Shown here one piece after another: positions 7,306-14,652 of a stretch of 23,187 nt of DNA (the stretch's first letter is position 1; each line of letters starts with the position of its first letter). The position numbers were made by a program, and so were the translations under genes. Below the pieces are notes generated by a model, which was not told the DNA's origin, made no database searches, and saw nothing but the letters and a program-made list of their open reading frames with translations. The DNA is from JBFWNZ01 sp050250795 (lineage in GTDB: Bacteria; Pseudomonadota; Alphaproteobacteria; UBA8366): NCBI GenBank assembly GCA_050250795.1, contig JBFWNZ010000016.1:1-23187 (forward strand), read 5' to 3'.

Positions 7306-7999
7306 GGGACCGTTTGCGGCCCCGCTGCCCTGGGGCGGGATGGTCCTGTCGGCGGCGCTGGGGCTGGCGCTGCTTGCCGTGGCGGTGCCGCGGCTTGTCG
7401 CCGAGGCCGCATTGACCGTCGCGCATCCCGTCATCCGCGCGATCGAGGCAGGCGCGCAGCCGGACCTGTCCGAGGACCTTGCCGCCGCGGTCGATCTCGC
7501 CGCTGCCGGCGATCTCAGCGCCCGGGCCTGGAGCCTTGCCGGCCGTGCCGATCTGGCTGCGGCCCGGCGGGCCCAGGCGGCGGGCGGGGCCGGGAGCCCG
7601 GCTGCGTTTGCGGCGGCGGGGGAGAAGTTCGCGCATGCGCTGGCGCGTACCCCGATGGATACGCGGGACTGGCTGCGCTACACGCTGGCCCTGCACGCGT
7701 CCGGCCAGTTCGTCGAGGCGGCGCGGGCCTGGCGTCTCTCGGTCCTGACGGGTGCATTCGATCCCGAACTCATGTTCCTGCGCATCCGCGTGGGGCTGTG
7801 GGTCTGGCGCTATATGGACCTGCCGGCGCGCGACGCATTCGCGCAGCAACTGCTGGTGCATTGGCGCTGGGGGCCGGGCGGCTTGGCCGAGCTGCTGGTC
7901 CGGAACGGCGGCGGCGATATCGGGGTTGCGGCACTCGCACCCTGGCCGGAGGCCGCGGCCGATCTGCGCCGGCGCGTCGACCGGGTGACGGCGCAGTAA
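7253..7999 (+). CDS. Membrane-anchored hypothetical protein, Ala-rich helical
   Basis: I do not recognise a family. The frame gives up to 248 residues. One hydrophobic segment (MVLSAALGLALLAVAVPRLV, about residues 30-49) should anchor it, followed by an Ala-rich, probably all-helical periplasmic domain. The stretch FAHALARTPMDTRDWLRYTLALHASGQFVEAARAWRLSVLTGAFDPELM looks like one or two TPR-type helix pairs, so a protein-protein adaptor role is plausible. It is translationally close to the co-polymerase: with ATG 7253 it overlaps that gene by 53 bp, using the tyrosine codons in another frame. GTG 7286 and ATG 7340 are alternative starts; none has a strong ribosome site. Its position right after the kinase suggests a role in polymerisation or export, which is inference only. 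Confidence 0.75.
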   Translation: MATWATTTASTVATTRTEGPFAAPLPWGGMVLSAALGLALLAVAVPRLVAEAALTVAHPVIRAIEAGAQPDLSEDLAAAVDLAAAGDLSARAWSLAGRADLAAARRAQAAGGAGSPAAFAAAGEKFAHALARTPMDTRDWLRYTLALHASGQFVEAARAWRLSVLTGAFDPELMFLRIRVGLWVWRYMDLPARDAFAQQLLVHWRWGPGGLAELLVRNGGGDIGVAALAPWPEAAADLRRRVDRVTAQ

Positions 8000-8013
8000 C
8001 CGGTTCCTACCGG
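8000..8013. terminator. Small hairpin between two convergent genes
   Basis: CCGGT (8000-8004) and ACCGG (8009-8013) flank a TCCT loop right after the TAA of the plus-strand unknown, and the hairpin overlaps the TAG of the minus-strand phosphatase. The gap between the two genes is only seven bases. A five-pair stem without a T-run is a weak candidate for a two-way terminator. Confidence 0.25.
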
Positions 8014-8789
8014 CGGGCCTGCAATATCCTGACCTGCGATCCCGACAGGGCGACTGCGGTCAGAACCCCCGTTGCATAGGCACCGGTATCGATGCCGATG
8101 CGGTTCGGCAGCACTTCCGGCGCGGGCCGGATGGTATGGCCGTGGACGATCCGCTTGCCGAAGCTGCCGGTCCAGTTCAGGAACGGTTCGCGGATCCACA
8201 GCAGGTCGTCCGGGTGCTGGTCGTCGAGGGAGAGGCCCGGCCGGACGCCGGCATGGGCGAAGGCGTAATCGCCATATGTGGCGCTGGGTTCGAGTGCCTC
8301 CAGGAAAGCCAGATGCGCGGGCGGCATCGCCGCCGCGAGGGCGTCGCGGAACGCCGCCCGGCTTGCCGGGCTCGCCGGCAGTGCGGCCCGGACGCCATAG
8401 GAATCCGCGGTCATGATGCCGCCATAGGCCAGCCAGCCCGCGCCGGCCTCGGGGTCGCGCAGGAAGTCGAGCATCGCCTGTTCGTGGTTGCCGAGCAGGA
8501 AGCGGTGCTCGGCACCGTTCAGCGGCCGCTGCAGAAGCAGGTCGACGACGCCGCGGCTGTCGGGCCCGCGGTCGACATAGTCGCCCAGGAATACGACCGT
8601 CCGGCGGGGCGTTGCGCCGAGGCCGGCAGCATCCCGCCCGATCTCTTCCAGCAAGGCCTCAAGAAGCCGGCATTCGCCGTGGACATCGCCCACGGCGTAT
8701 ACGGTCGTCCCATCGGGTACGAAGGACGGCGCCATCGGTACTTGGGCTGGAAACAAGCCGCGGAGAACTCTGCTTATGAGAGAGCCCAT
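8007..8789 (-). CDS. Metallophosphoesterase, PPP-family serine/threonine phosphatase-like
   Basis: The 260-residue cytoplasmic protein has the full PPP metal-binding signature: GDVHG (residues 34-38), GDYVDRG (69-75), GNHE (100-103), a late His in FAHAG, and HGHT (216-219). These bind two metal ions and hydrolyse phosphomonoesters. Size and motifs match bacterial PrpA-type and lambda-type phosphatases. No signal peptide is seen; the first 20 residues form a short amphipathic start. It sits in the flippase/secreted-protein cluster beside the tyrosine kinase operon, so it may reverse a phosphorylation in this system, although PPP enzymes are not the usual partners of BY-kinases (low-molecular-weight or PHP-type tyrosine phosphatases are). 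The ATG at 8789 follows an 8-bp stem that contains its ribosome site. Confidence 0.93.
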   Translation of the reverse strand: MGSLISRVLRGLFPAQVPMAPSFVPDGTTVYAVGDVHGECRLLEALLEEIGRDAAGLGATPRRTVVFLGDYVDRGPDSRGVVDLLLQRPLNGAEHRFLLGNHEQAMLDFLRDPEAGAGWLAYGGIMTADSYGVRAALPASPASRAAFRDALAAAMPPAHLAFLEALEPSATYGDYAFAHAGVRPGLSLDDQHPDDLLWIREPFLNWTGSFGKRIVHGHTIRPAPEVLPNRIGIDTGAYATGVLTAVALSGSQVRILQARR

Positions 8790-8809
8790 CGGCCTCTCCG
8801 CAGAGGCCG
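8790..8809 (-). promoter_or_regulatory. Hairpin holding the ribosome binding site of the phosphatase gene
   Basis: On the minus strand CGGCCTCT (8809-8802) pairs perfectly with AGAGGCCG (8797-8790) around a GCGG loop, and the ATG at 8789 follows directly. The only ribosome site, GGAGAGG (8799-8793), lies in the loop and 3' arm. Eight pairs, mostly G-C, should hide it unless opened by a ribosome, a protein or temperature. Confidence 0.5.
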
Positions 8810-8867
8810 CCGCAACGGCCGGGCGAATCCCGATATGTGGCTGGAACGCGCCGTCAGCAAGGCCCCG

Positions 8868-9638
8868 TTAGGACGCGCTCGACTGGCTTTGGATGGGGCT
8901 CTCTTCGACCACTATGGGCTGCTGATCTGGCGAGTTGTTGTCGTCCGGCAGGTTCGTGTTCGTATTGTTCGCAAGAATGGCTGCAATATCCGCCGCGTTC
9001 GATGGATTGGCCAGGTTCAGGTTGTTCGACGTGCTGGCCTGATTGAGCAACTGGGTGACATTTGCCACGGCGCCGGGCGCCGCGGCCGTGACGGTCGGGT
9101 TCGTCACGGCGGTATAGCTGTTCGACATCACCTGGATCGCCGCCGCGGGGCTGGACTGGTAGACCGTCGGATTGCTGACGATCTGGACCGTGTTCGCCGC
9201 GATCTGCGCGACGGCCTGCGGCGCAATCTGCTGTGCGACAGGGTTGATAAGCATACGCGCGGCCGTCGTGACGACCGTCATGACCTGGTTGGGCGCGGAA
9301 TTCTGGACCGGAAGCTGGCCGACGGCGTTGACCGCGGCGCCGGCGGCTTCGATCGCCGCCTGCGGGTTCGTCGCCAGCATCTGCTCCGCCGCGGCGACGA
9401 CCTGTGCGGACAGCCCGGCGACCGTTGTGGGGTTGCCGCCGCTCAACACGTTGATCGCCTGGGTCACGGCGGCAGCGTTGCCGGAGAGGACAGCCGCCCG
9501 CAGCGCCGGCGGAAGCTGGGTTATGGCATTGCCCGCGCCGCCCTGCTGCGCCTGCGCGCTGGTGGGCATGGCCGTCAGGACGAAAGGCGCCGCAACGGCT
9601 GCGATGGCCAGTACCAACCAAATCCGATGCCTGCGCAT
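8868..9638 (-). CDS. Secreted Ala/Asn-rich protein with 24-residue Asn-Pro repeats
   Basis: I do not recognise a family. From ATG 9638 the product has 256 residues, with a clear Sec signal peptide (MRRHRIWLVLAIAAVAAPFV, cleavage after AQA near residue 30). The mature part is almost free of Lys, Arg and Cys and very rich in Ala, Val, Asn, Gln and Thr. Residues 131-154, 155-178 and 179-202 are three consecutive 24-residue units, each starting x-N-P with a second Pro at position 10. Further Asn-Pro pairs occur at 69, 91 and 211. The tail (about 220-256) is Asn, Asp, Ser and Gln-rich and likely disordered. A periplasmic or cell-surface helical-repeat protein is likely. GGAG lies nine bases before the ATG; GTG 9653 is an unlikely longer start. 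Gene order is flippase, this gene, phosphatase. Confidence 0.85.
   Translation of the reverse strand: MRRHRIWLVLAIAAVAAPFVLTAMPTSAQAQQGGAGNAITQLPPALRAAVLSGNAAAVTQAINVLSGGNPTTVAGLSAQVVAAAEQMLATNPQAAIEAAGAAVNAVGQLPVQNSAPNQVMTVVTTAARMLINPVAQQIAPQAVAQIAANTVQIVSNPTVYQSSPAAAIQVMSNSYTAVTNPTVTAAAPGAVANVTQLLNQASTSNNLNLANPSNAADIAAILANNTNTNLPDDNNSPDQQPIVVEESPIQSQSSAS
9033..9248 (-). repeat. Three tandem 24-codon repeats in the secreted protein
   Basis: The units cover 9177-9248, 9105-9176 and 9033-9104. Each encodes x-N-P, then a Pro at position 10, Ala-rich helix and a hydrophobic end. Identity is mainly at these spaced positions, so the repeat is old at DNA level and seen best in protein. Confidence 0.6.
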
Positions 9639-9673
9639 GCGACCGAACTCCACCCACCCGATTGAATCGCAAC

Positions 9674-9702
9674 ACTATAGCCGCCTCAGGCGGCACGGGA
9701 AA
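9674..9702 (-). promoter_or_regulatory. Candidate promoter with a palindrome in its spacer, for the secreted-protein gene
   Basis: On the minus strand TATAGT (9679-9674) is a good -10 box. A weak -35 (TTTCCC, near 9702-9697) lies 17 bases upstream. The spacer is filled by the near-perfect palindrome GCCGCCTGAGGCGGC (9694-9680). Transcription would start about 30 bases before ATG 9638. The same palindrome follows the flippase stop at 9717 and could instead act as a terminator stem, but only a short TATAG, not a T-run, follows it. Confidence 0.4.
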
Positions 9703-9716
9703 GCATGGCGGTTGGA

Positions 9717-11279
9717 TCAACGCTCCAAAAAGCGGCGCAGTCGTGACGGGAGGCCGGTGCCGGTACCGGAAATTCCGAGCGTCTGGCCGAGAAGGCGCTC
9801 GGATATCTGCATGCGGAGCATTGCCGAGGGGTGCAGGGCCAGGGCGAGAAACAGCGCCGCTGCGCAGGTTCCAAGCGCGATCGCCAATGCGGCTGCCGGC
9901 GCGATCTCGACGGCTCGCACTGCGGTCATGGCGGCGGCACAGGCTGCCGCCACAATCGGTGCCACGCTCAGCCCCACGGCGACGCGAAGCAGGGGAATGG
10001 CTGGCGCCATCCGGAGGGTCCGTGCGGCCAGCACGATCAGCACGGCCTGCGCCATGAAATCGACGGACAGGAGAAGCCAGGCGATGGCGGCGCCGTTCTC
10101 GGGCCGGAGCACCGCGAAGGCGCCGGCGAGAACGATCAGGTAGCCGGCTTGGTGAAGGCCGCGCAGACGCAACCTTCCGCTGCCCTCGCACAGGGAACCC
10201 GTGACCTGGGCGAAACCGCGCAGCACCGCCAGAAGGGCGAGCGGTGCCACGATGCGATGGACTTCGGGCCAATCGGAACCGAGAACGAACCGGACGATCT
10301 CGGGCGCGGCGACGGCGAGACCGGCGCCCACCGACCCGAGCAGGCATGCGCACAGCGCCAATGCGTCCAGCCATGCGCGCTGCAGTCTGGGAGTGTCGGA
10401 GGAGAGGCGGCTGAAGGCCGGAAACAGCACCTTGCCGGCCCCGGTGGCAAGAGCCTCAATGGGCAGAAGGGACAGAACCCAGGCCCGATCCCATTGTCCG
10501 ACGGCGGCCATGCCGGCCAGCATGCCGACGGCCAGGGGAAGCAGATGAATGCCGGCTGAGTCGAGAACCCGCAGGAGGGAGAACCCGCTGCCGAGGGAAA
10601 GGATGCTGCGGGATCGCGGCCAAGCGGTCCGGGCGGGCAGCAAGGGGTGGGGGGCGCAGCAGAAGGCCAGAACGGTGCCCGCAAGCGTCTGCGCCGCCAG
10701 ACCGGCCACGAGGCTCCAGGCGCCGAAGCCCGCCAAAGCCAGGGGAATGGCGACGGCCCCCTGTCCCAGGGCAAGGCCGGCGAGACTGGCGATGCCGAGT
10801 CGCCGGAAGTCGAGCCGCCGCATCAGCAACCCTCTCGCCGTCTGTCCGGCCGCGCCGACGATTCCGATGACGGCCAGGGCACGCAGGATATCGAGGCCCG
10901 TGCCCGCCAGTTCGGGAATCGCGAGCAGAAAGAGCGGCGCCGCCAGCCAGAGGGTTGCGGCGAAGACGGCGTTGACGCCGAGGCCGAATGCGAAGACCAG
11001 TGGCGCATCGCTCTCGACGCGGAAATCCGCTTTCTGAACGACGACGGCGCCGAGACCGAGATCGGTGAGATATTGCAGGAACCGAAGGGCCCCGGCCGCG
11101 ACCGCCACCGTTCCGTAATCGGTCGCTGTGAGGAGCCGTGCCAGGACGGCCGCGGTCAGCAACTGGACCGCGAGGCTCGCCGCCGTCATCGCGTAGGTCC
11201 AGCGTACGGACCGGGCGATCATGCCGCCCGTCAGGCCGCGATCCATCCGGTCTTCCGCGGGGGTGTCCTGGGCCGGCAT
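9717..11279 (-). CDS. wzx: Wzx-type flippase, lipopolysaccharide biosynthesis/PST family (MOP superfamily)
   Basis: This multi-spanning inner-membrane protein should flip the undecaprenyl-linked repeat unit to the periplasm. From ATG 11279 it has 520 residues and about 12-14 hydrophobic segments. The N-terminal signature SVRWTYAMTAASLAVQLLTAAVLARLLTATDYGTVAVA matches the WzxC/AmsL-type branch (Polysacc_synt family): an amphipathic start, then ARLL.A.DYG. QTARGLLMRRLDFRRLGI and VGQWDRAWVLSLLPIEALATGAGKVLFPAFSRL are also typical. Start alternatives are ATG 11246, which has GGAAG five bases upstream, and TTG 11297. It is transcribed away from the polymerase gene, with 110-140 bp between them, and is followed after 78 bp by the secreted repeat protein. 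Symbol given by function, not by orthology. Confidence 0.9.
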   Translation of the reverse strand: MPAQDTPAEDRMDRGLTGGMIARSVRWTYAMTAASLAVQLLTAAVLARLLTATDYGTVAVAAGALRFLQYLTDLGLGAVVVQKADFRVESDAPLVFAFGLGVNAVFAATLWLAAPLFLLAIPELAGTGLDILRALAVIGIVGAAGQTARGLLMRRLDFRRLGIASLAGLALGQGAVAIPLALAGFGAWSLVAGLAAQTLAGTVLAFCCAPHPLLPARTAWPRSRSILSLGSGFSLLRVLDSAGIHLLPLAVGMLAGMAAVGQWDRAWVLSLLPIEALATGAGKVLFPAFSRLSSDTPRLQRAWLDALALCACLLGSVGAGLAVAAPEIVRFVLGSDWPEVHRIVAPLALLAVLRGFAQVTGSLCEGSGRLRLRGLHQAGYLIVLAGAFAVLRPENGAAIAWLLLSVDFMAQAVLIVLAARTLRMAPAIPLLRVAVGLSVAPIVAAACAAAMTAVRAVEIAPAAALAIALGTCAAALFLALALHPSAMLRMQISERLLGQTLGISGTGTGLPSRLRRFLER

Positions 11280-11388
11280 CAAGGCGCCGACACGCAAGAC
11301 CGGCCCGGCTGTGGCATATGGCCCTTGTCTTTCAACAATGTTTTGCTCTATCGCAGCCGGTGTTCACCGCAGCATAGCAAGGCCCGGA
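11280..11388. other. Divergent intergenic region between flippase and polymerase
   Basis: This 109-bp segment must hold the starts of both divergent genes. It is less GC-rich than its surroundings around 11322-11352. A weak plus-strand pair TTGTCT (11325-11330) and TCTATC (11347-11352), 16 bases apart, is the best promoter I see. I could not assign a minus-strand promoter. Confidence 0.3.
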
Positions 11389-12813
11389 ATGGCCCGACGA
11401 CTGCATTTCTGGGCCTTCATGGCGATCCTGATCTGGGCCCCTTTGCCGCTCGGGTCCAACCGGCCGTGGAGCTGGACGCTGCTGGCGGTTCTGTTCGGCA
11501 TCCTGGCGGCGACCGCGCCGGCGGTCATGGCGCTCGACCGCGGATTTCCCTGGACGCCGGTACGCCGGATCGCCGGAGCGGGACTGCTGTTCGGTGCGGT
11601 TCTGGTCTGGGCCGCGCTTCAGGGCTCGACGGTTCTGCCGCAGGGGCTGGCGCATCCGATCTGGTCGGAGGCGGCCACGGGGCTGCCGGCGGAAATGGCA
11701 TCCGGCGGCCGCGCGGCGGTCGACCGCGACGGCGTGCTCACCGGCATCATGCGGCTGATCTGCTATGGCGCCGTTTTCTGGCTGGCCTTCCAGCATGGCC
11801 GGTCCGGCAACCGGGCGCGCCTGTCCCTGGCGACGATCGCACTGGCGTCGGGGGTGTATGCGCTCTACGGCCTTGCGGCGCATTTTTCCGGCAGCGAGCG
11901 CATTCTGTGGATGCCGAAGCTCGTCTATCAGACCTATTTGACCGGCACCTTCATCAACCCGAACAGCTATGCGGCCTATGCCGGATTGGGGTTGATCGCG
12001 AGCCTGGCGACCGTCGCGATTCGGCTCCAGCGCCGGCGCTCGCCGGCCATCGGCGCGGAATTTCTGGATCGGACGGGCATTTTCGCGGCAGTGGCATTCG
12101 CCGGTCTGCTGGCGTTGCTGGGAACCGGCTCGCGCGCCGGCATCGTGGCGACCGCCTGCGGCGTCGCGGTCCTGTTTCTCGGCATCTGGATCGTGCGGCG
12201 GCCGGTCGCTGGCCGGATATCCGCATTGTCGGCCGCCGGGGGTGCGGTTGCCGGGGTGGGTCTCATTGCCGGTGCTGCGGCGCTGCGTTTCGGGCCGCAA
12301 CTGACGGATGCTGCAGATCGTCTGCGCATCTATGGCATCACCCTCGATCTGATCGCAGCCCGGCCCTGGACGGGTTACGGCCTGGGTTCCTTCCCCACGC
12401 TCTTCGCGTCGGTCCGTCCGGACACCGTCACGCAAGTCTGGAACCAGGCGCATAACGTCTATCTCGAACTTGCGCTCGATCTGGGTATCCCTGCGGCCGC
12501 GGTGATGCTGTGCGCGATCCTGTGGCTGCTGTCGTGCTGCGTCCGGGGAATGCTGGTGCGCCGCCGCGACGGGGTTCTGCCGGCGTCGGGGCTGGCGGCC
12601 AGCGCCCTGATCGGCAGCCACTCGCTGCTGGATTTCAGCGTGCAGATTCCCGCCGTGGCCGTAACCTGGATGGCGCTGCTGGGCGTGGCCGTCGCACAGT
12701 CGTGGTCCGAGGCGTCCCAGGCCGGTCCGCGGATCATCGGGCCCGGCGGCGCGTCATCTCCTCGCGCAGAGCAAGGAACGCGAAGCGCGGAACCGTCGCG
12801 GCATAGCGTTTAG
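11389..12813 (+). CDS. O-antigen ligase/polymerase family membrane protein (Wzy-like)
   Basis: From ATG 11389, with AAGG six bases upstream, the product has 474 residues and about ten membrane segments. Wzy_C-type landmarks are TFINPNSYAAYAGLGLIAS, LLGTGSRAGIVATACGVAVLFLGI, PWTGYGLGSFPTLFASVRP and QAHNVYLELALDLGIPAA. These include the Arg and His positions expected in the periplasmic loops of O-antigen ligase/Wzy/ExoQ proteins. In this context it should polymerise flipped repeat units, though family membership alone cannot separate a polymerase from a ligase. The last 27 or so residues (after GPRIIGPGG) look unlike a membrane protein and are encoded antisense to the end of the GT26 gene, an 80-bp tail-to-tail overlap. 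It is the only plus-strand gene between two minus-strand groups. Confidence 0.9.
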   Translation: MARRLHFWAFMAILIWAPLPLGSNRPWSWTLLAVLFGILAATAPAVMALDRGFPWTPVRRIAGAGLLFGAVLVWAALQGSTVLPQGLAHPIWSEAATGLPAEMASGGRAAVDRDGVLTGIMRLICYGAVFWLAFQHGRSGNRARLSLATIALASGVYALYGLAAHFSGSERILWMPKLVYQTYLTGTFINPNSYAAYAGLGLIASLATVAIRLQRRRSPAIGAEFLDRTGIFAAVAFAGLLALLGTGSRAGIVATACGVAVLFLGIWIVRRPVAGRISALSAAGGAVAGVGLIAGAAALRFGPQLTDAADRLRIYGITLDLIAARPWTGYGLGSFPTLFASVRPDTVTQVWNQAHNVYLELALDLGIPAAAVMLCAILWLLSCCVRGMLVRRRDGVLPASGLAASALIGSHSLLDFSVQIPAVAVTWMALLGVAVAQSWSEASQAGPRIIGPGGASSPRAEQGTRSAEPSRHSV

Positions 12814-13492
12814 CCAGACGCCGCGGCTCCGTCGCCAGCCGGAACAGCCACTCAAGCCCCAGATGCCGCAGCCATCGCGGCGCCTGGGGCTTGTTGCCCG
12901 ACAGGAAGTCGAACGCCGCACCCACCCCGACCAGCAAAGGGGCGGACAGGCGGTCGCGCTGATGGGCCATCCAAAGGTCCTGGTGCGGCGAACTCAGCCC
13001 CACCCAGACGATGTCCGCGGCCAGCGCTTCGAGGGCCGCGCGAATCCGACCGTCTTCGACGGCATCCCAGGCGCCCATCGGCGGGGCCACCGTCCCGACG
13101 ATTGCCGCGTCCGGGTGCCGGATGCGCAGCCGCCGCTCCAGCAGGGCCAGGACGGCCGGGGTCGAGCCGACCAGCGCATGGCGGCAGGGTCGGTCGGGCC
13201 AGCGCGACGTCGCCGCCATCAGCGCGGTCATGAAATCGGGGCCATAGACACGTCCGACGCGGTGCCCGCGGCGGCGGCCGAGCCAGACCAGCGGCATGCC
13301 GTCCGGACCGGCCAGGGCCGCTCCGGCCATGGCCTGGGCCACAGCGGGATCGTCGCGGGCGGCCAGGACGCTGCGTGCATCGAGCAGGCAGACATAGCGC
13401 CGCCCGCCGTCGCGGACCCATCCTTCCGCGGCAGCGACGGCGTCCTGCAGGGTCAGCATATCGACCGGAACGCCGAGAATATTCTCTCTCAT
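12734..13492 (-). CDS. WecG/TagA/CpsF family glycosyltransferase (GT26)
   Basis: The 252-residue protein matches the GT26 plan: an N-terminal MRENILGVPVDMLTLQDAVAAAEGWV, then AGPDGMPLVWLGRRRGHRVGRVYGPDFM with the DG.P and VYG.D motifs, and the C-terminal WVGLSSPHQDLWMAHQRDRLSAPLLVGVGAAFDFLSGNKPQAPRWLRHLGLEWLFRL. GT26 enzymes (WecG, TagA) usually add the second sugar to the lipid-linked primer, often a HexNAc acceptor, at the inner face of the membrane. The DAR near residue 39 replaces the NAD/NTD seen in many members. Its ATG overlaps the GT4 stop as ATGA (13489-13492), so translation is coupled. It is the last gene of the long minus-strand operon and runs 80 bp into the polymerase gene on the other strand. 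Confidence 0.95.
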   Translation of the reverse strand: MRENILGVPVDMLTLQDAVAAAEGWVRDGGRRYVCLLDARSVLAARDDPAVAQAMAGAALAGPDGMPLVWLGRRRGHRVGRVYGPDFMTALMAATSRWPDRPCRHALVGSTPAVLALLERRLRIRHPDAAIVGTVAPPMGAWDAVEDGRIRAALEALAADIVWVGLSSPHQDLWMAHQRDRLSAPLLVGVGAAFDFLSGNKPQAPRWLRHLGLEWLFRLATEPRRLAKRYAATVPRFAFLALREEMTRRRAR

Positions 13493-14652
13493 GGCGTGCG
13501 CCGTTCTTCGAGGAGGGCGCGATACAGGGCCAGGCGCCGCGCAACGACGCGCGACGGCGTGTAATGCGCTTCATAGGCCGCCCGGCCCTCCCGGGCGAGG
13601 CCCGCGCGCCGGACAGGGTCGGAACGCAAGGTCGCGATCGCGTCGCGCCAGACCGCGACGTCGCCCGGCGGGGCCAGGGCGCCGGAGACATCGGGAAGGA
13701 TCATATCCTCCGCTGCGCCGCCGCCGCTGGCCAGGACCGGCACGCCATGGGCCATGGCTTCGAGGATCACGGTCGGCAGGTTCTCGCGACAGAGCGAGGG
13801 AAAGACCAGCAGTTCCGCACCGGCCATGGCCTGCGCGACCTGGTCGGGGCTGCGGCGGCCGAGGAAGCGGACTTGCGCCGGTGCCGCCGCTTTCAGCCGG
13901 GCGGCGTCCGGGCCGTCGCCGATGACGGTGAGCGGCCAGTCGATGTGGCGCCATGCGGCCAGCACCGTGTCGAGCCCCTTCTCCGGGCTGAGCCGTCCGA
14001 CGAACAGCGCACCGCTTCGGCCGTCCATGCGCGGCGGGCCGGGATCGGCGACGGCGTTCGGGATGACGGCAATCTGCGCCGCCGGAATGCCGCCGCGGAC
14101 GAACTGCTGCGCCGCCGTCAGGCTCAAGGCGATGAACCGATCCACCCTGCGGCGGAAGGTGCCGAGGAGTGAATGCAGTCCGTCCATGGCGGCGACGGTT
14201 GCGCTGGCGGCGTGGCTCGTCCGGTAGCAGGCGTGGCGGACCGCCGGCCATTTGATGCGGCGTTCGACGCAAAGCTCGCACGCGCCGCCATCGCGCAGCA
14301 GCAGCGCTCCCGGACAGATCAGGCGGTAGTTGTGCAGGGTCTGCACCACGGGCAGGCCGGCGTCGTGTACGGCGCCGTAGATGGACGGGGAAAGCAGCGG
14401 GAAGAAATTGTGGACATGCACGAGGTCGGGCCGTGCCGAACGGATGGCCGCCGCCACGGCACGGCGCCCGGCGGGCGACCACAGGGTGTTCAGGGCGAGG
14501 CCGAGCGACCCCTCGCCGCGGATGCGGTCGTTGTCCTCGATCAGGGTAGCGACGTCGACGCCGGCGTCGCGAAGCTGGGCGATCTCGCCGTCGACCGCCG
14601 CATCCTCGCCGCCGCGCTCGCGGTAGCGTTCATGCACCAGCAGGATGCGCAT
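13489..14652 (-). CDS. Glycosyltransferase family 4
   Basis: The 387-residue GT-B enzyme starts MRILLVHERYRERGGEDAAVDGEI, an exact example of the RGGEE-like N-terminus of this GT4 subgroup. It continues with VHVHNFFPLLSP and TLHNYRLICPGALLLRDGGACELCVERR, a Cys pair common to the subgroup. The C-terminal domain has LFVGRLSPEKGLDTVL, VIGDGPDAARLKA and an intact E-x7-E (CRENLPTVILEAMAHGVPVLAS). A cytoplasmic retaining sugar transferase for the repeat unit is near certain; the sugar is not readable. It overlaps the upstream fusion gene by 23 bp and the downstream GT26 by 4 bp. Confidence 0.95.
   Translation of the reverse strand: MRILLVHERYRERGGEDAAVDGEIAQLRDAGVDVATLIEDNDRIRGEGSLGLALNTLWSPAGRRAVAAAIRSARPDLVHVHNFFPLLSPSIYGAVHDAGLPVVQTLHNYRLICPGALLLRDGGACELCVERRIKWPAVRHACYRTSHAASATVAAMDGLHSLLGTFRRRVDRFIALSLTAAQQFVRGGIPAAQIAVIPNAVADPGPPRMDGRSGALFVGRLSPEKGLDTVLAAWRHIDWPLTVIGDGPDAARLKAAAPAQVRFLGRRSPDQVAQAMAGAELLVFPSLCRENLPTVILEAMAHGVPVLASGGGAAEDMILPDVSGALAPPGDVAVWRDAIATLRSDPVRRAGLAREGRAAYEAHYTPSRVVARRLALYRALLEERRTP

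Noticed and set aside
8136..9665. A 509-codon plus-strand open frame
   Set aside because: It is antisense to the phosphatase and the secreted protein, which have intact motifs and signal peptide.
10647..12455. A 602-codon plus-strand open frame
   Set aside because: It covers the flippase on the other strand and the polymerase in another frame, both with clear family motifs. Its product is Arg/Gly/Asp-rich without domains, as expected in GC-rich shadow frames.
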